Source: Bacillus oleivorans (lineage in GTDB: Bacteria; Bacillota; Bacilli; Bacillales; JC228). Taken from it: a stretch of 64,000 nt of DNA. Each line of letters begins with the position of its first letter. Position 1 is the stretch's first letter. The position numbers were made by a program, and so were the translations under genes. The DNA lies in contig NZ_OAOP01000009.1 of NCBI RefSeq assembly GCF_900207585.1, positions 124,001-188,000 on the forward strand, read 5' to 3'. Under the pieces are notes generated by a model, which worked only from the letters and a program-made list of their open reading frames with translations, was not told the origin of the DNA and ran no database searches. This document shows positions 26,120 to 33,915 of this stretch, in pieces.

Positions 26120-27124
26120 TCACTTAGATAGCTTTTTCCGATCAGCAGATTGAGGAGGCTGTTCCATCCAGCCGTGATTAATCATCATATTGGCACCATC
26201 TTCTGAATAATGGAGGAGTTCTGTAGAAAGACGGGAATAAAGTACGCCTAAATCGTGTCTGGGACTAGTCGACAGGGAAATCCCGTATTGGCCAATTCCC
26301 GAAGCCGATAATGCTGCAATGTGGAACATCATTAATTTATCTGAAAAAGGGGGCACAGTTGAATCCGTTACCTCAGCCATAAGGTTAATGGCCCCTTGAG
26401 ATAAATAATTTTCTTCTAGAAAGGTACTAAAGACTTTTAGGTGTTTCTTAGATATATCTCTCCCCCGTTCGAAGTACTTGCGAACCTCTTTGTTTCTAGC
26501 GACTTGACTAAAGCCTTGAATAATTGCAAGCCCAAGTCCGTTTCGCTTAGCATTATAGACGATATCACCAATTTCTACCCCCAAGAGAGGTCTGCGTTCT
26601 CCAAAAAAACCTGTTAAGAAGCTTTGATCTTTTACAAAGTCAATTTGATCTGGTGCTGGGATAATGGGTGGGCGAATATAAATTCCTTTTTCGATACTTA
26701 AATATGTTCCGCGCTTTGCTAGCTCTGTGGTTTCTGCTAATGCGGTTGCGTAGTAATCAAGGATGTCTTCACGAGACACCATCGCTAACGCTGTTCCGTA
26801 GGAGGTGAGTCCAAAATTGCCCATATTCGTTATATAGTGAATATATAAAGCATCCGTAAATAGACGGGGAGCCTCAAGATTAACATCTTGCTCGGTAAAG
26901 CCCTGTGGAATCGGATACTTTTCTTTTGTTAATATCTCTTTTACTTTTTGAACATGACGTACAGAAAGTTCTAGAGCATATTCCAATAATTCTCGTGTTG
27001 AATGATCGTCGACATGGGCTAAAAAATATTTAATTCCACAAAGAGCCATTGTATCGTTTTGAAAAGAGGTCCAAAGATGAGCAATTTCGGTTGCTGTTAA
27101 TGGAGCGCTGTGAGTCGTTTCCAT
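26120..27124 (-). CDS. DUF3231 family protein
   Basis: The start is ATG 27124 after GGAGGATTCTT; the open frame extends further but its upstream part overlaps another gene. The 334-residue product has two similar halves, each with a long helical bundle (first half: LWTSFQNDTMALCGIKYFLAHVDD; second half: QSFLTGFFGERRPLLGVEIGDIVYNAKRNGLG). This two-repeat layout is DUF3231, a ferritin-like helical family common in spore-formers and linked in B. subtilis to spore coat-like proteins. The precise role is unknown. Confidence 0.88.
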   Translation of the reverse strand: METTHSAPLTATEIAHLWTSFQNDTMALCGIKYFLAHVDDHSTRELLEYALELSVRHVQKVKEILTKEKYPIPQGFTEQDVNLEAPRLFTDALYIHYITNMGNFGLTSYGTALAMVSREDILDYYATALAETTELAKRGTYLSIEKGIYIRPPIIPAPDQIDFVKDQSFLTGFFGERRPLLGVEIGDIVYNAKRNGLGLAIIQGFSQVARNKEVRKYFERGRDISKKHLKVFSTFLEENYLSQGAINLMAEVTDSTVPPFSDKLMMFHIAALSASGIGQYGISLSTSPRHDLGVLYSRLSTELLHYSEDGANMMINHGWMEQPPQSADRKKLSK

Positions 27125-27184
27125 AAGAATCCTCCGTCCATCGAATTCATCCCTATTTTTTGCCGCGAAACTGAAATGTATGTA

Positions 27185-27229
27185 TAAAAAAATAATGCCG
27201 GAAGGGGCTAACCCCAAACCGGCATTATT
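27185..27229 (-). terminator. Strong terminator of the 47-residue peptide gene
   Basis: On the minus strand AATAATGCCGG (27229-27219) pairs with CCGGCATTATT (27201-27191 region) and a long T run follows. The stem overlaps the peptide stop codon. Confidence 0.85.
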
Positions 27230-27368
27230 CCTTAATTCCTTGCAGCCATTCTTGATAACATTCATCACATAAAGTTTCCTCACGTTCACTCATTGAAGAT
27301 AGAAAGGTTACAAAATGAAGTTGATTGTCGTCAACCTCTTTCGTACAGTAAAAGCATTGTTCAGCCAT
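27225..27368 (-). CDS. 47-residue CxxC/CxxC zinc-ribbon-like peptide
   Basis: The ATG at 27368 is preceded by AAGGAGGACC, and the gene ends in a strong terminator. The product has two cysteine pairs, C5-x2-C8 (CFYC) and C34-x2-C37 (CDEC), spaced like a small zinc ribbon, with TFLSSMSERE between. Bacillus genomes hold several such unnamed zinc-finger peptides. It is probably cytosolic. I do not recognise a function. It is distinct from the anti-sigma-G factor Gin, which has a different layout. Confidence 0.75.
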   Translation of the reverse strand: MAEQCFYCTKEVDDNQLHFVTFLSSMSEREETLCDECYQEWLQGIKE

Positions 27369-27448
27369 GAGGGTCCTCCTTGTTTGTGTCAGGGGGTATC
27401 TTTAGTTTGAACCATGGCTGTCAGTTTTTACTTGGGAAAAGTGACCAT

Positions 27449-27952
27449 TCATTTTATATAAAAAATAGTATTTCTATAAACCCTTTTTAAGTACTTGAAA
27501 AATAAAAGCGTCAAAGCCTGGACAGCCAGGTAGTAACTAAAGGATAGATAAGGGACCCATTCTTTGTATTTAACAACCTCAAATTGCGATGACATCCATT
27601 CTAACCCCACTGAAGCAAGGGACCATAATACGATATATACGAGAATCCATAAACCTTTTACATTCAGCATGTCAAATAAGTAGATCAAGATGTAGCCAAA
27701 TAGGGCGTATAAAATATAGGTAAGTAAATCAAATAGATCATATTTGCCGGTATCCATGATATCGTAAAAGTCTGCCCATGGTGCTGCTAAAGTCCGATCC
27801 GTGATGCGGCCAACAGTTGCAGTGTATACAAGAATTAGGATGGTAATACTACGAGGAAAACGTTTCGGCAAAAAACAAATAATGACTATTACTACAGTAA
27901 GAAATATTAAAACAAACCATTCATTTTGGTCAAAGTTTTTAGGGAGAATCAT
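27449..27952 (-). CDS. Membrane protein, CBO0543-like (second of a pair)
   Basis: This 167-residue protein has four or five membrane spans and a central motif RTLAAPWADFYDIMDTGKYDLFDLLTY, close to the family annotated CBO0543 in Bacillus and Clostridium. It overlaps the upstream partner by 14 bp, with GAGGGAATG ahead of its ATG, so the two are translationally coupled. Function unknown. Ends with basic residues (KYLKRVYRN). Confidence 0.75.
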   Translation of the reverse strand: MILPKNFDQNEWFVLIFLTVVIVIICFLPKRFPRSITILILVYTATVGRITDRTLAAPWADFYDIMDTGKYDLFDLLTYILYALFGYILIYLFDMLNVKGLWILVYIVLWSLASVGLEWMSSQFEVVKYKEWVPYLSFSYYLAVQALTLLFFKYLKRVYRNTIFYIK

Positions 27953-28424
27953 GCTTGATCATTCCCTCTTTAATTAATATCTTGCGGAAACTGTATCTGG
28001 CTGCTTGTATCACGATATAGATTAGACCATATGCGATAAACGAATACACAATATGCCATCCTTTATACTCGATAATGTTCAATTTTAAGAGTGAGTATTC
28101 TATGGAGCATAACACTCCAACTAATGTGACCCCAAGCAGACCTTTGATATAGAATGATTTAAAAAATTCACTGCTGTTTATTGTTAGAAACATTAAAACT
28201 GGAAGAAGAACAATTTCAAATATTTGATGTGTAACATAATCTTGAGTTTTAGTCGAAATTTCTATGTAGCTATAATTTGTATTTACAACAGCGATATAGG
28301 TAGAGATGATGAACTCTATCGCTAAAAAAGAGAGAATCAGCTCGAAATGATGTATTTTTTTCTTAGAAAGAGTAAATGCAATGATTCCAATAATGGAAAG
28401 GGAAATGAAAGTACTAAGCAACAT
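27939..28424 (-). CDS. Membrane protein, CBO0543-like (first of a pair)
   Basis: This 161-residue protein has about five membrane spans beginning LLSTFISLSIIGIIAFTLSKKK. It shares with the downstream gene the size and hydropathy but not an obvious identical motif; EYKGWHIVYSFIAYGLIYIV aligns with the partner's KYKEWVPYLSFSYYLAVQAL. They look like an ancient duplicate that forms a heteromeric membrane unit. The function is unknown. Confidence 0.75.
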   Translation of the reverse strand: MLLSTFISLSIIGIIAFTLSKKKIHHFELILSFLAIEFIISTYIAVVNTNYSYIEISTKTQDYVTHQIFEIVLLPVLMFLTINSSEFFKSFYIKGLLGVTLVGVLCSIEYSLLKLNIIEYKGWHIVYSFIAYGLIYIVIQAARYSFRKILIKEGMIKHDSP

Positions 28425-28562
28425 GTGGTAATCAGCTCAACCTTTTTAATTTGATACCTATAGGTTGTGTTTGGAAAAGTTAGAATATACAAAGGGTTCA
28501 TTATGAACAAATAGAGCAAGTTAGCACCTGTCATTTTTTCTCCTTTTCCGAAAATTTTTAAA

Positions 28563-28621
28563 TTGACAAATTTACGAAAAGTAATTATGCTTTATTTTGT
28601 ATATATGATTACTAAAAGTAA
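28563..28621 (+). promoter_or_regulatory. yceI-like gene promoter with two TTAC-N5-GTAA operators
   Basis: TTGACA (28563-28568) and TATGCT (28586-28591) are 17 bp apart. TTAC-GAAAA-GTAA (28572-28584) fills the spacer and TTAC-TAAAA-GTAA (28609-28621) lies just after the start site. The shape matches sites bound by the HxlR/YodB family, and an HxlR gene lies directly downstream of the YceI gene on the other strand. Confidence 0.65.
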
Positions 28622-28641
28622 GTAAAGGGAGGAAGAGGAGA

Positions 28642-29175
28642 ATGACATTAACAAAATGGACGGTTGACCCTACTCATAGCGGTATTGATTTTGCTGTTAA
28701 ACACATGATGTTTGCGACAGTAAAGGGAAGTTTCAATAGTTTTGAAGCGAATATTGAAGCGGATCCAGCTGAATTAACTACAGCTACTATTGAATTTAGT
28801 GTTGATCTTGCAAGTGTTGATACACGCAACGAAGATCGTGATAACCACTTGCGTTCAGGGGATTTCTTCGATGTGGAAAACCACCCAAAAATGACATTTA
28901 AAGCTACAAATATCGTGAAAACTGGTGAAGGGGAATATGATGTAACTGGTGATCTAACAATCCGTGGAGTTACTCATCCAGAAACATTCTCTGTAGAATT
29001 CCAAGGTCAAGGCAAAAATCCTTGGGGAGCTGAAGTAGCCGGATTTAGTGGAGAAGGAAAAATTAAGCGCAGTGATTTTGGTCTAACTTGGAACGCAGCA
29101 TTAGAAACTGGCGGAGTTCTAGTTGGAGATGAAGTAAAAATCTCAATCCAAATTGAAGCTACAAAACAAGCATAA
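28642..29175 (+). CDS. YceI family lipid/isoprenoid-binding protein
   Basis: The 177-residue protein is a full YceI lipocalin-like barrel: KWTVDPTHSGIDFAVKHMMFATVKGSF, then VDTRNEDRDNHLRSGDFFDVENHPKMTFKAT, and ISIQIEA at the end. No signal peptide is present, so unlike the periplasmic E. coli YceI it is cytosolic. The family binds polyisoprenoids or amides in a long cavity; Bacillus members respond to quinone or thiol stress in some species. Paired HxlR-like operators precede it, in line with stress induction. Confidence 0.92.
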   Translation: MTLTKWTVDPTHSGIDFAVKHMMFATVKGSFNSFEANIEADPAELTTATIEFSVDLASVDTRNEDRDNHLRSGDFFDVENHPKMTFKATNIVKTGEGEYDVTGDLTIRGVTHPETFSVEFQGQGKNPWGAEVAGFSGEGKIKRSDFGLTWNAALETGGVLVGDEVKISIQIEATKQA

Positions 29176-29189
29176 TTAAATTATGAAAT

Positions 29190-29220
29190 GGGTGTTTCGT
29201 GAAAGCGAAACACCTTTTTT
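29190..29220 (+). terminator. Terminator after the YceI gene
   Basis: GGTGTTTCG (29191-29199) and CGAAACACC (29206-29214) form a perfect stem, then TTTTTT. Confidence 0.9.
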
Positions 29221-29363
29221 GATAAGGAAAATCGGCCTCTAAAGGACGAAAATGTAGCGGCAGAGGAAAGAAAAGCCCTTTAAACCCTTTTAATTACATC
29301 ATTTACTGATTTTTTTGTCTAAGGCATCGATCTCATTGAACTTATAAAATTGCCATAGTGAAA

Positions 29364-29395
29364 CAAAAAACCACCAGCTCGATACGAGTGGCGGT
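29364..29395 (-). terminator. Terminator after the second HxlR gene
   Basis: On the minus strand the hairpin closes on CTCG/CGAG around TAT, with imperfect outer pairs, followed by a T run. Confidence 0.6.
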
Positions 29396-29398
29396 CCC

Positions 29399-29713
29399 TT
29401 ATTTAATGCTTACATATAGATCTGACCATTGTTCTAATTCCCTCATGAAGGGTGCGAGAGCAAGTCCTTTTTCTGTAAGAGAATACTCCACACGTACAGG
29501 AACTTCAGCAAATACCTCGCGTTTAACAATGCCTTCACTTTCCAATTCCTTAAGCCTTTCTGACAAAAGCCTCCCGCTGATCGGAAAGGAACTTTCAATT
29601 TCACAGAAACGGTGGGAGCCCTTTAATAACTGATAAATGATCATAGGGGTCCAGCGTTTACCAATCAATTCCATCGCTTTTTCAAGTTTTGGACACAATG
29701 ATGACTCCTTCAT
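29399..29713 (-). CDS. HxlR family transcriptional regulator (second copy)
   Basis: ATG 29713 lies eight bases after AGAGGTGA; an upstream in-frame GTG at 29722 overlaps the site. The 104-residue regulator has the conserved start SSLCPKLEKAMELIGKRWTPMIIYQLLKG, with the sensing cysteine at residue 6 or so, and GRLLSERLKELESEGIVKREVF. It is about as similar in layout to the copy at 19.6 kb as to YodB-type regulators. It converges on the YceI gene, whose promoter carries two matching palindromes. A TTAC-TTGA-GTA element at 29731 could be its own operator. Confidence 0.9.
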   Translation of the reverse strand: MKESSLCPKLEKAMELIGKRWTPMIIYQLLKGSHRFCEIESSFPISGRLLSERLKELESEGIVKREVFAEVPVRVEYSLTEKGLALAPFMRELEQWSDLYVSIK

Positions 29714-29722
29714 AGATATCAC

Positions 29723-30052
29723 CTCTAGGGTTACTTGAGTATAGTATAGCTTCTCAATGTATGAAAATAAATAGAAATCCTCATTAAAGGGTTACTTCGG
29801 AGTTTCTGACTCTTCTTTTCATCTCCAATAAAACTCAAATCAAAACTGAGCAAATCCAATAAAAGCATTAAACGTTATTTTAGTAAAACTAAAAGCCAAC
29901 TGAAATTTATAAATTATCAATAAATTCATAAAAAATAAATATTTTAATATACTTCGTTTTTCGAATTAAAAGGATTGAAAAAATTTACTGAAGTGGTACA
30001 ATTAGCAACTGTCAGGATAATTAAATAGAAATTCATTAGGGGGATAAAAAGA
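29723..30052. other. AT-rich divergent intergenic region with a promoter
   Basis: No gene was found. TTGAAA (29975-29980) and TACAAT (29997-30002) with a 16-bp spacer form a good promoter for the lipoprotein gene. Near the other end TTAC-TTGA-GTA (29731-29741) resembles half of the yceI operators. Confidence 0.55.
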
Positions 30053-30580
30053 ATGAAAAAGCTATTGTTGCTTTTAGTTTCAATGTTAGTCCTGGTGTTA
30101 GCAGCGTGCGGCAGCAATTCTGCATCCAGTGACAATGGAAATTCATCAGAAGAGGTTCAAGAAGATACAACAACTGCTAAAGAGCAAAGTGAAACAGCAA
30201 ATGAAGTAAAAACAGATCTGCTTGCATACCAAAGCGAAGTGATTAAAGTTATTCGTAATGCAGAATCTGCATTCGTTGGTTTTACTACACCTGAAGGAAT
30301 TGAAGCAGCTGAAGTTAAACCGGCAGATGCAGCTGTGGCCATCTCTGAAGAAATTGCCGCAATTGAAATTCCAGAAACACTTGCTGATTATCAAACAAAT
30401 CTAACAGAAGCAGCAGACATAATCAGCCAATTCTACTCTAAAAAAGCCGAGCTTCTTCAAGCGGGAAGTGAAGACTTAACAGACGCCGAAACTTTAAAAC
30501 AAAGCTATATTGATTCAGTAAACAAAGTATTTGAAGAAGTTGGCGTATCAGCTCCAAAATTCGGTATGGTTTTCTTGTAA
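30053..30580 (+). CDS. Small lipoprotein, function unknown
   Basis: The 175-residue protein has a type II signal peptide with lipobox LAAC (Cys20), a Ser/Asn/Glu-rich linker (residues 21-50) and an alpha-helical body (TDLLAYQSEVIKVIRNAESAF to the end). The ending GMVFL is hydrophobic. AGGGGG precedes the ATG and a sigma-A promoter lies 51 bp upstream. It would be attached to the outer face of the membrane. I do not recognise its family. The gene is monocistronic. Confidence 0.8.
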   Translation: MKKLLLLLVSMLVLVLAACGSNSASSDNGNSSEEVQEDTTTAKEQSETANEVKTDLLAYQSEVIKVIRNAESAFVGFTTPEGIEAAEVKPADAAVAISEEIAAIEIPETLADYQTNLTEAADIISQFYSKKAELLQAGSEDLTDAETLKQSYIDSVNKVFEEVGVSAPKFGMVFL

Positions 30581-30583
30581 TAG

Positions 30584-30616
30584 AAAAGAGATCAAGGGAG
30601 AAAATCTCCCTTAATC
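30584..30616 (+). terminator. Terminator after the lipoprotein gene
   Basis: AAAGAGAT-AAGGGAG pairs with CTCCCTT-ATCTCTTT with a mismatch at the bulge, then T run. It may also serve the converging glpQ-like gene. Confidence 0.85.
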
Positions 30617-30632
30617 TCTTTTTTTGACTTAT

Positions 30633-31370
30633 TTAGTTCAAGCTTTCTCTAATCTTTAATGCATCCTCAGGAAAATCAGTCATAATGGCGGATAGGTCTA
30701 AGTCCATAAGAGCTTTCATATGCTCTTGGCTGTTCACAGTAAATACGCGAACTGGAAAGCCTTGCCTCATAGCACGCTGGGCCATTTCAGTGAAAGCTAC
30801 TGGTTCGTATACATGAAGTGCAGAAGCACCCATGTTAGCAGCGTATTGCCAAGGGTCTAAGAGAATTTCCATAAATAAAATCGCTGTTTCGATCTGAGGA
30901 GCCAGTTTTTTAAAAGCTTCGAGAGAATAATGATTAAAGGAAGAAATAATAAATTGGCTTTCGTTCAATCCACTATTTTTAATCGCATTCAGAACCTTCT
31001 CCTCAATGTTTTCATAAGGAATAATATCTGATTTTATTTCAATATTTATTAATATGTCTGTTCCATTAAGGATTTCTAACACTTCTTCTAAAGTGGGAAT
31101 CCTTTCGTCAGAGAACACTGAAGAAAACCAGCTCCCTGCGTCTAATTGTTTAATTTCTGCTAAAGTCAGGTCCCGAATCCGACCAGTTCCACTGGTGGTG
31201 CGATCGACTGTTTCATCATGAATCACAACAAGTTCACCATCTTTAGAAACGTGAACATCTAATTCAATTCCATCTACCCCTAAATCAATCGCTTTTTGAA
31301 ATGCTGCCAACGTATTTTCGGGGTGGGTTCCTTTACTTCCGCGGTGGGCAAATATCAGTGTTTTACTCAT
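30633..31370 (-). CDS. Glycerophosphodiester phosphodiesterase
   Basis: ATG 31370 lies eight bases after GGAG, giving 245 residues; an upstream ATG at 31391 has no ribosome binding site. The GDPD signature is complete: HRGSKGTHPENTLAAF (catalytic His and Glu), ELDVHVSKDGELVVIHDETVDRTT (Glu, Asp, His), and EIKSD. It cuts glycerophosphodiesters into glycerol-3-phosphate and an alcohol. No signal peptide, so it is the cytosolic UgpQ-like type. Confidence 0.93.
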   Translation of the reverse strand: MSKTLIFAHRGSKGTHPENTLAAFQKAIDLGVDGIELDVHVSKDGELVVIHDETVDRTTSGTGRIRDLTLAEIKQLDAGSWFSSVFSDERIPTLEEVLEILNGTDILINIEIKSDIIPYENIEEKVLNAIKNSGLNESQFIISSFNHYSLEAFKKLAPQIETAILFMEILLDPWQYAANMGASALHVYEPVAFTEMAQRAMRQGFPVRVFTVNSQEHMKALMDLDLSAIMTDFPEDALKIRESLN

Positions 31371-31433
31371 CGCAGCAACTCCAGTCCTCATTAATTATTT
31401 CACAAATATCGGGGCGTGACAGGCATTCTGACG

Positions 31434-31688
31434 CTAGATATTCCACTCGTGTATTTCAAGTCTTCTGACCCCTAGTTTTACATAAGGATCATTTTCAGCT
31501 AATTGCTTAGCTTCTTCAAGGGAGTCTGCTTTGTAAATGACAAGTCCTCCAGCGCCGTCGGTGAAAGCTCCTTTTAAGAACACTTTTCCTTGTTGTTTTA
31601 GGTTTTCAAGGTATTCTAAATGGTCGGGACGGTATTTTTGGTTTATTTCTGGATTCTGCATATGTAATATCGCTGCATAATGTGGCAT
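31434..31688 (-). CDS. YciI family protein
   Basis: The 84-residue ferredoxin-like fold protein carries the YciI pattern RPDHLEYLENLKQQGKVFLKGAFTDGAGGLVIY, with the conserved His and Asp of the putative active site, and ENDPYVKLGV. It is cytosolic. The family is structurally known but biochemically poorly defined. AAGGAAGAG precedes ATG. It lies 63 bp upstream of the glycerophosphodiesterase gene on the same strand and may be cotranscribed. Confidence 0.88.
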   Translation of the reverse strand: MPHYAAILHMQNPEINQKYRPDHLEYLENLKQQGKVFLKGAFTDGAGGLVIYKADSLEEAKQLAENDPYVKLGVRRLEIHEWNI

Positions 31689-31839
31689 TCTTTTCTCTTC
31701 CTTTCTTGTTTATTAATCATTATCATCATACAGGATTTTAACGGAACTTGAAATTAAAGCGGAAAATAAGTTGTTGGAATTTTTTAAAGATTAATAGATG
31801 GTCAGATGATAAAATAGAGAAAGGGAAGGGGAGAATATT

Positions 31840-33123
31840 TTGTCTAAAAAGCTTGCATTTATCATTGGAACCGTATTCATTATGTTTTTAACAGCTTGTG
31901 AAGCAAAGGTAGAACAAACAGAGACTGAGGAAGAACCAGAAAAAGAAGAACAGATACCGGCGCCGGATCCTAGTGAGCAAGATAATCCAATTGCTGCAAT
32001 CGTGACTTTAGCTGAAACTGGAATGATAGCAGATGCACCATTTCAATTGGGAAACACAAACTTTCAAGACGTAAAAGCAGAATGGGGAGAACCTGACCAG
32101 GTGAATCAGGCCGGTTACGGGTATTACGCTGAGTACGCAGAAAAAGGAGTTACGGTTGGCTATATAAAGGAAGGCTCTGTTTTTGATGTCCGTTCCTATA
32201 ATGATTCGTTGTATTCAATCACGTATTCCATGATTGAAGAGGCATTAGGAGAACCTGATGAAAAACGATCCTATGGAACAGATGATATTTATGTTTACCA
32301 GCTTAATGAAGAGTTTCAATTGAAATTTATTATCCCTCAAGACGAAGAAGGAGTTCATCATATTTCGATATTTAGTCAAAAGACACTGGACGCAACGACA
32401 CAAGAATACGTACTGGATATAAAGGGGATTTCTGGTCATCTTCCCGCAGAAACGTGGGAAAATATGTTAGCGTGGAGAAAGGAAATCCAGATTTTCGCAC
32501 AAAGCTATGACAATATGTGGCTGAACGGACCAGATAAACCAATGGTAGCTTTAACCTTTGACGATGGGCCGGATGAAGAAAATGTAACGAACACTGTCAT
32601 CGATATTTTAGACCAATATGGTGTAAAAGGGACGTTCTTTTTTGTCGGCGAAAATGTAGAGAAATACCCGGATGTCGTTGAAAAAGCGGCCAAAAGCGGC
32701 CACCTTGTATTAGCGCATAGTTATTTGCATGAAAATCTAAAATCAAAGAATTTTCAGGGAGTTGTCGAGGATCTTCAAAGGACTGAGGCCGCGATCCAAA
32801 CTGTTACAGGGAAAGCACCAGCTCTTTTCCGCCCGCCTTTTGGGGATACTGATTTAGATGTCGTAAACGCAGCCAAACAAGAGGGCTATAACATTATCTT
32901 GTGGTCGATTGATACAATTGATTGGGCTGATGGTGCCATCAGTGAGGAAATTGTGGAAAATGTCGTTTCGAATATCCGAAACGGCGATATTATTCTCATG
33001 CATACGACGAAGGAACGCATAGAAACGCCAAAAGCTTTGCCAGTTATTATCGAAGAACTGCAAAAACAAAATTTTGAGCTCGTGGATGTTGCGACACTGT
33101 TAGAGCTGGAACCTTATAAATAG
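31840..33123 (+). CDS. Lipoprotein with DUF4309-like and NodB polysaccharide deacetylase domains
   Basis: TTG 31840 follows AAGGGGAG, giving 427 residues. A type II signal peptide ends at lipobox LTAC (Cys20). Residues about 45-190 look like the DUF4309/YjgB module with repeated glycine turns (WGEPDQVNQAGYGYYAEY). Residues about 225-425 form a NodB deacetylase: TFDDGP, HSYLH (H-S-x-x-H metal motif), RPPFG, and a late ILMHTT in place of LLHD. The catalytic metal site therefore looks intact. It probably deacetylates peptidoglycan or another wall glycan outside the cell. Confidence 0.88.
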   Translation: MSKKLAFIIGTVFIMFLTACEAKVEQTETEEEPEKEEQIPAPDPSEQDNPIAAIVTLAETGMIADAPFQLGNTNFQDVKAEWGEPDQVNQAGYGYYAEYAEKGVTVGYIKEGSVFDVRSYNDSLYSITYSMIEEALGEPDEKRSYGTDDIYVYQLNEEFQLKFIIPQDEEGVHHISIFSQKTLDATTQEYVLDIKGISGHLPAETWENMLAWRKEIQIFAQSYDNMWLNGPDKPMVALTFDDGPDEENVTNTVIDILDQYGVKGTFFFVGENVEKYPDVVEKAAKSGHLVLAHSYLHENLKSKNFQGVVEDLQRTEAAIQTVTGKAPALFRPPFGDTDLDVVNAAKQEGYNIILWSIDTIDWADGAISEEIVENVVSNIRNGDIILMHTTKERIETPKALPVIIEELQKQNFELVDVATLLELEPYK

Positions 33124-33128
33124 AATTC

Positions 33129-33163
33129 AAACCCCCGGATTTACAAGTCCGAGGGTTTTTGTT
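33129..33163 (+). terminator. Terminator after the deacetylase gene
   Basis: AACCC-CCGGA pairs with TCCG-AGGGTT around an 8-nt loop, then TTTTTG and a second T run. The ywaF stop lies just beyond. Confidence 0.8.
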
Positions 33164-33167
33164 TTTT

Positions 33168-33890
33168 TTAATCACGACCTGTCTGACCTTTTCTCTGATA
33201 AAAAGGAAAGTACAACAGTAAAAATAAGCATAATGCAATGATTTCTAACGGTATGAGATACCATGGGTAAGGACCGAGGAAATCTAACAAACTACCATTA
33301 CTCGGTTTTCGCGCCAGAAACATATAATTGGCACCCAGCCCCAGATTAATCATGAAAACAACGGCCGCCATTGCGTTTAGGGTCAGAAACGTTTTAATCA
33401 CAGAGGTGAAATAGATACGGTAACCTTCAAGCCAAGTCATATAAAGGGGTGAAAGAATAATAGCAATGTGAGCAATGAAAAAATGAAAATATCGGCTATG
33501 AGGGAAGTCATAGAATAGCTCAGGCGTTAAAATGGCTTGTGTCGCCCCTGCTAATCCTAGGAAGTAGACAATCTCAAACAGTCTAAAATTTTTAGTTAGG
33601 AGCATAAATGTAGCCAAGTAGATGCAAATTGAACAAAGCTGAAAAGGGAGGGTGTACTGTAAACTCCACTCTCCAATCAGGATATGCCATACATTGAAAT
33701 AAATTTCAGATCCAATTAAACCGGCCAGCAGTCCCCATCTAATAAAAATACGATGTCGTTGTAATGGCTTTCTCCACATGTAAAAACCTATAATAAGTAA
33801 AATTGTAAAAACTACCATAACTAAGTGGGAAATCGAAAATAGCTGGAAAGAAGAATAAGGACTATTTTCACTTACCAACGCTTCGTACAT
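33168..33890 (-). CDS. ywaF: YwaF family (TIGR02206) membrane protein
   Basis: ATG 33890 follows GAGGTGAG; a frame extension upstream runs into the next gene. The 240-residue protein has six or seven spans and the family features FQLFSISHLVMVVF, LPFQLCSICIYLATFML and HIAIILSPLYMTWLEGYR. Size and pattern match B. subtilis YwaF, function unknown. The start is 26 bp after the trhA-like stop, so both genes are likely cotranscribed. Confidence 0.85.
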   Translation of the reverse strand: MYEALVSENSPYSSFQLFSISHLVMVVFTILLIIGFYMWRKPLQRHRIFIRWGLLAGLIGSEIYFNVWHILIGEWSLQYTLPFQLCSICIYLATFMLLTKNFRLFEIVYFLGLAGATQAILTPELFYDFPHSRYFHFFIAHIAIILSPLYMTWLEGYRIYFTSVIKTFLTLNAMAAVVFMINLGLGANYMFLARKPSNGSLLDFLGPYPWYLIPLEIIALCLFLLLYFPFYQRKGQTGRD

Positions 33891-33915
33891 CGGACTCACC
33901 TCGAATGAGTATGTT

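Noticed and set aside
29358-29633. A plus-strand frame of 91 codons antisense to the second HxlR gene
   Set aside because: It mirrors the real regulator; a similar shadow (19646-19834) sits opposite the first HxlR copy, so the resemblance arises from shared antisense sequence.
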